This document shows positions 59,214 through 60,000 of a DNA stretch of 60,000 bases, piece after piece. The position numbers were made by a program, and so were the translations under genes. Source of the DNA: Polytrichum commune (Eukaryota > Streptophyta > Polytrichopsida > Polytrichales > Polytrichaceae). The notes under the pieces were generated by a model. The model ran no database searches, had not been told where the DNA came from, and was given only the letters and a program-made list of their open reading frames with translations. The DNA is taken from positions 31,919,501-31,979,500 of the forward strand of contig OX485805.1 in the NCBI GenBank assembly GCA_950295325.1. The letters run 5' to 3'. The number at the start of each line of letters is the position of its first letter. Within the stretch, counting starts at the first letter, position 1.

Positions 59214-60000
59214 TGCTTCGTCGGCGCTCGTGTCCCCAAAATTTTCCTATTGGGGGGAAGTTATAAATTATAAAGCACCGAATTCCAACACACTCCAAGT
59301 GGGGCCTGCCACTCTTGTGTTATCCCGGTGTTGCACTACTAATTGTGCTACCTTGTGAGCTTGCTTTCCGGTGCTAATAAGCTTAAGAAGTACGGACAAT
59401 TTCATAGTGCGTGGGGAGAAGGTGTCAAGGGTTGTTAAAATTATGTGGCGGACAAGGGTCCACTCAAGCACATTGTCAACCAAGGAGGCCCTCGAGTCCT
59501 CGACCCAAGTCATGGTGCCCATGATGAATAATAAAATCCCCCAAAAAATGGTGGTCTATGAATGATACACTTCAAAACTTTAAAACATTAATCACTTTGA
59601 TTCCAAAATTAACAAGTCGAACCCTCATGGTTGTCAGTTTGAATTTGGCCAGATTTAGTTATTAACATACACAGAAGCAAATTGGTGATATAAAGAAACC
59701 CAATGATAGTGTCCATTGAAGACCAAGTCCATCTTATGGCATCAAAATAAACAATTTGGCCAGTTGTTGTATAAATATGTTCTATTAGGTGTAAGGCAGA
59801 AATATGAATAACAGTGGAATTAAACCGATTTGGTCAGAAAGTGTGGTTTGAAATTTGTGCAAGATTTCTTCAATGATGGAGTAGAGGAAATGACGAGGAA
59901 TGCAAGTTGTTCGTAATTTTATTCCCTTTAAATAATTAGTTATATTTTTTTCAAAAAGGCAAGCAAGTCAAACTCCCTACTTGTATAATAGTGTCTCCCC

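Larger units (their letters stand above)
54453..60000 (-). repeat. Right arm of giant inverted repeat (continues past window)
   Basis: Reverse complement of 39595-45140 with the same internal order of features mirrored. The last bases of the window still match the left arm, so the true arm length exceeds 5.5 kb. Near-identity means very recent duplication, ongoing gene conversion, or a fold-back assembly artefact. Confidence 0.93.

Noticed and set aside
1-60000. CRISPR arrays, rRNA or operon-type features
   Set aside because: The window is plant nuclear DNA. The 144-bp and 15-bp periodicities are explained by LRR coding and CACTA subterminal repeats, and no rRNA or standalone tRNA cloverleaf was seen.

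Overview
The window is nuclear DNA of a land plant. It is intron-rich, moderately AT-rich and dominated by transposable elements, with one large resident gene. That gene (about 25.08-32.51 kb, minus strand) fuses a serine/threonine protein kinase to an NB-ARC ATPase and a long leucine-rich-repeat array. This kinase-NBS-LRR ('PNL') layout is known mainly from mosses, so a moss or another seed-free plant is my best guess. The organism cannot be fixed from the sequence alone.

Layout. 0.37-1.09 kb: a small hAT-type non-autonomous element. 1.22-1.81 kb: a PIF/Harbinger-type element. 1.81-5.69 kb: nothing recognisable. 5.69-11.67 kb: a 6-kb non-coding repeat (copy A). 11.794-23.546 kb: a complete CACTA (En/Spm) transposon with matching 24-bp terminal inverted repeats and a GTG target duplication. 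It holds a DUF4216-type transposase remnant on the minus strand, a multi-exon Transposase_24/DUF8039-like ORF1 on the plus strand, and, between them, exons that look captured from host genes (protein disulfide isomerase and DEK). 23.55-25.08 kb: gene-like scraps. 25.08-32.51 kb: the kinase-NB-ARC-LRR gene. 32.75-39.59 kb: upstream DNA with diverged tandem duplications.

39.595-60.000 kb: a giant inverted repeat. Its arms of at least 5.5 kb are almost identical (39.595-45.140 and 54.453 to the window edge) and enclose a 9.3-kb spacer. Each arm carries a 1.44-kb hAT-like element with 8-bp target duplications and a GC-rich promoter/first-exon-like block with internal tandem duplications. The spacer holds copy B of the 6-kb repeat in reverse orientation (45.142-51.430 kb), then a short paralogue of the outer arm. 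That paralogue lacks the hAT-like element (an empty site) but has two tRNA-type SINEs in opposite orientation, each with its own target duplication.

How the parts relate. The kinase-NLR would be an intracellular immune receptor, with the kinase in the place where the TIR domain sits in TNL receptors. Kinase, NB-ARC and LRR each lie on one exon, separated by phase-0 introns. The LRR exon contains 27 near-identical 144-bp units (two 24-residue repeats each), and C-run length changes break the frame near the 3' end. The CACTA element looks non-autonomous: no Tnp2 catalytic region is visible, and both transposon genes carry stops or frameshifts. Several frame breaks fall in homopolymer runs, so assembly error must be excluded before calling them true mutations.
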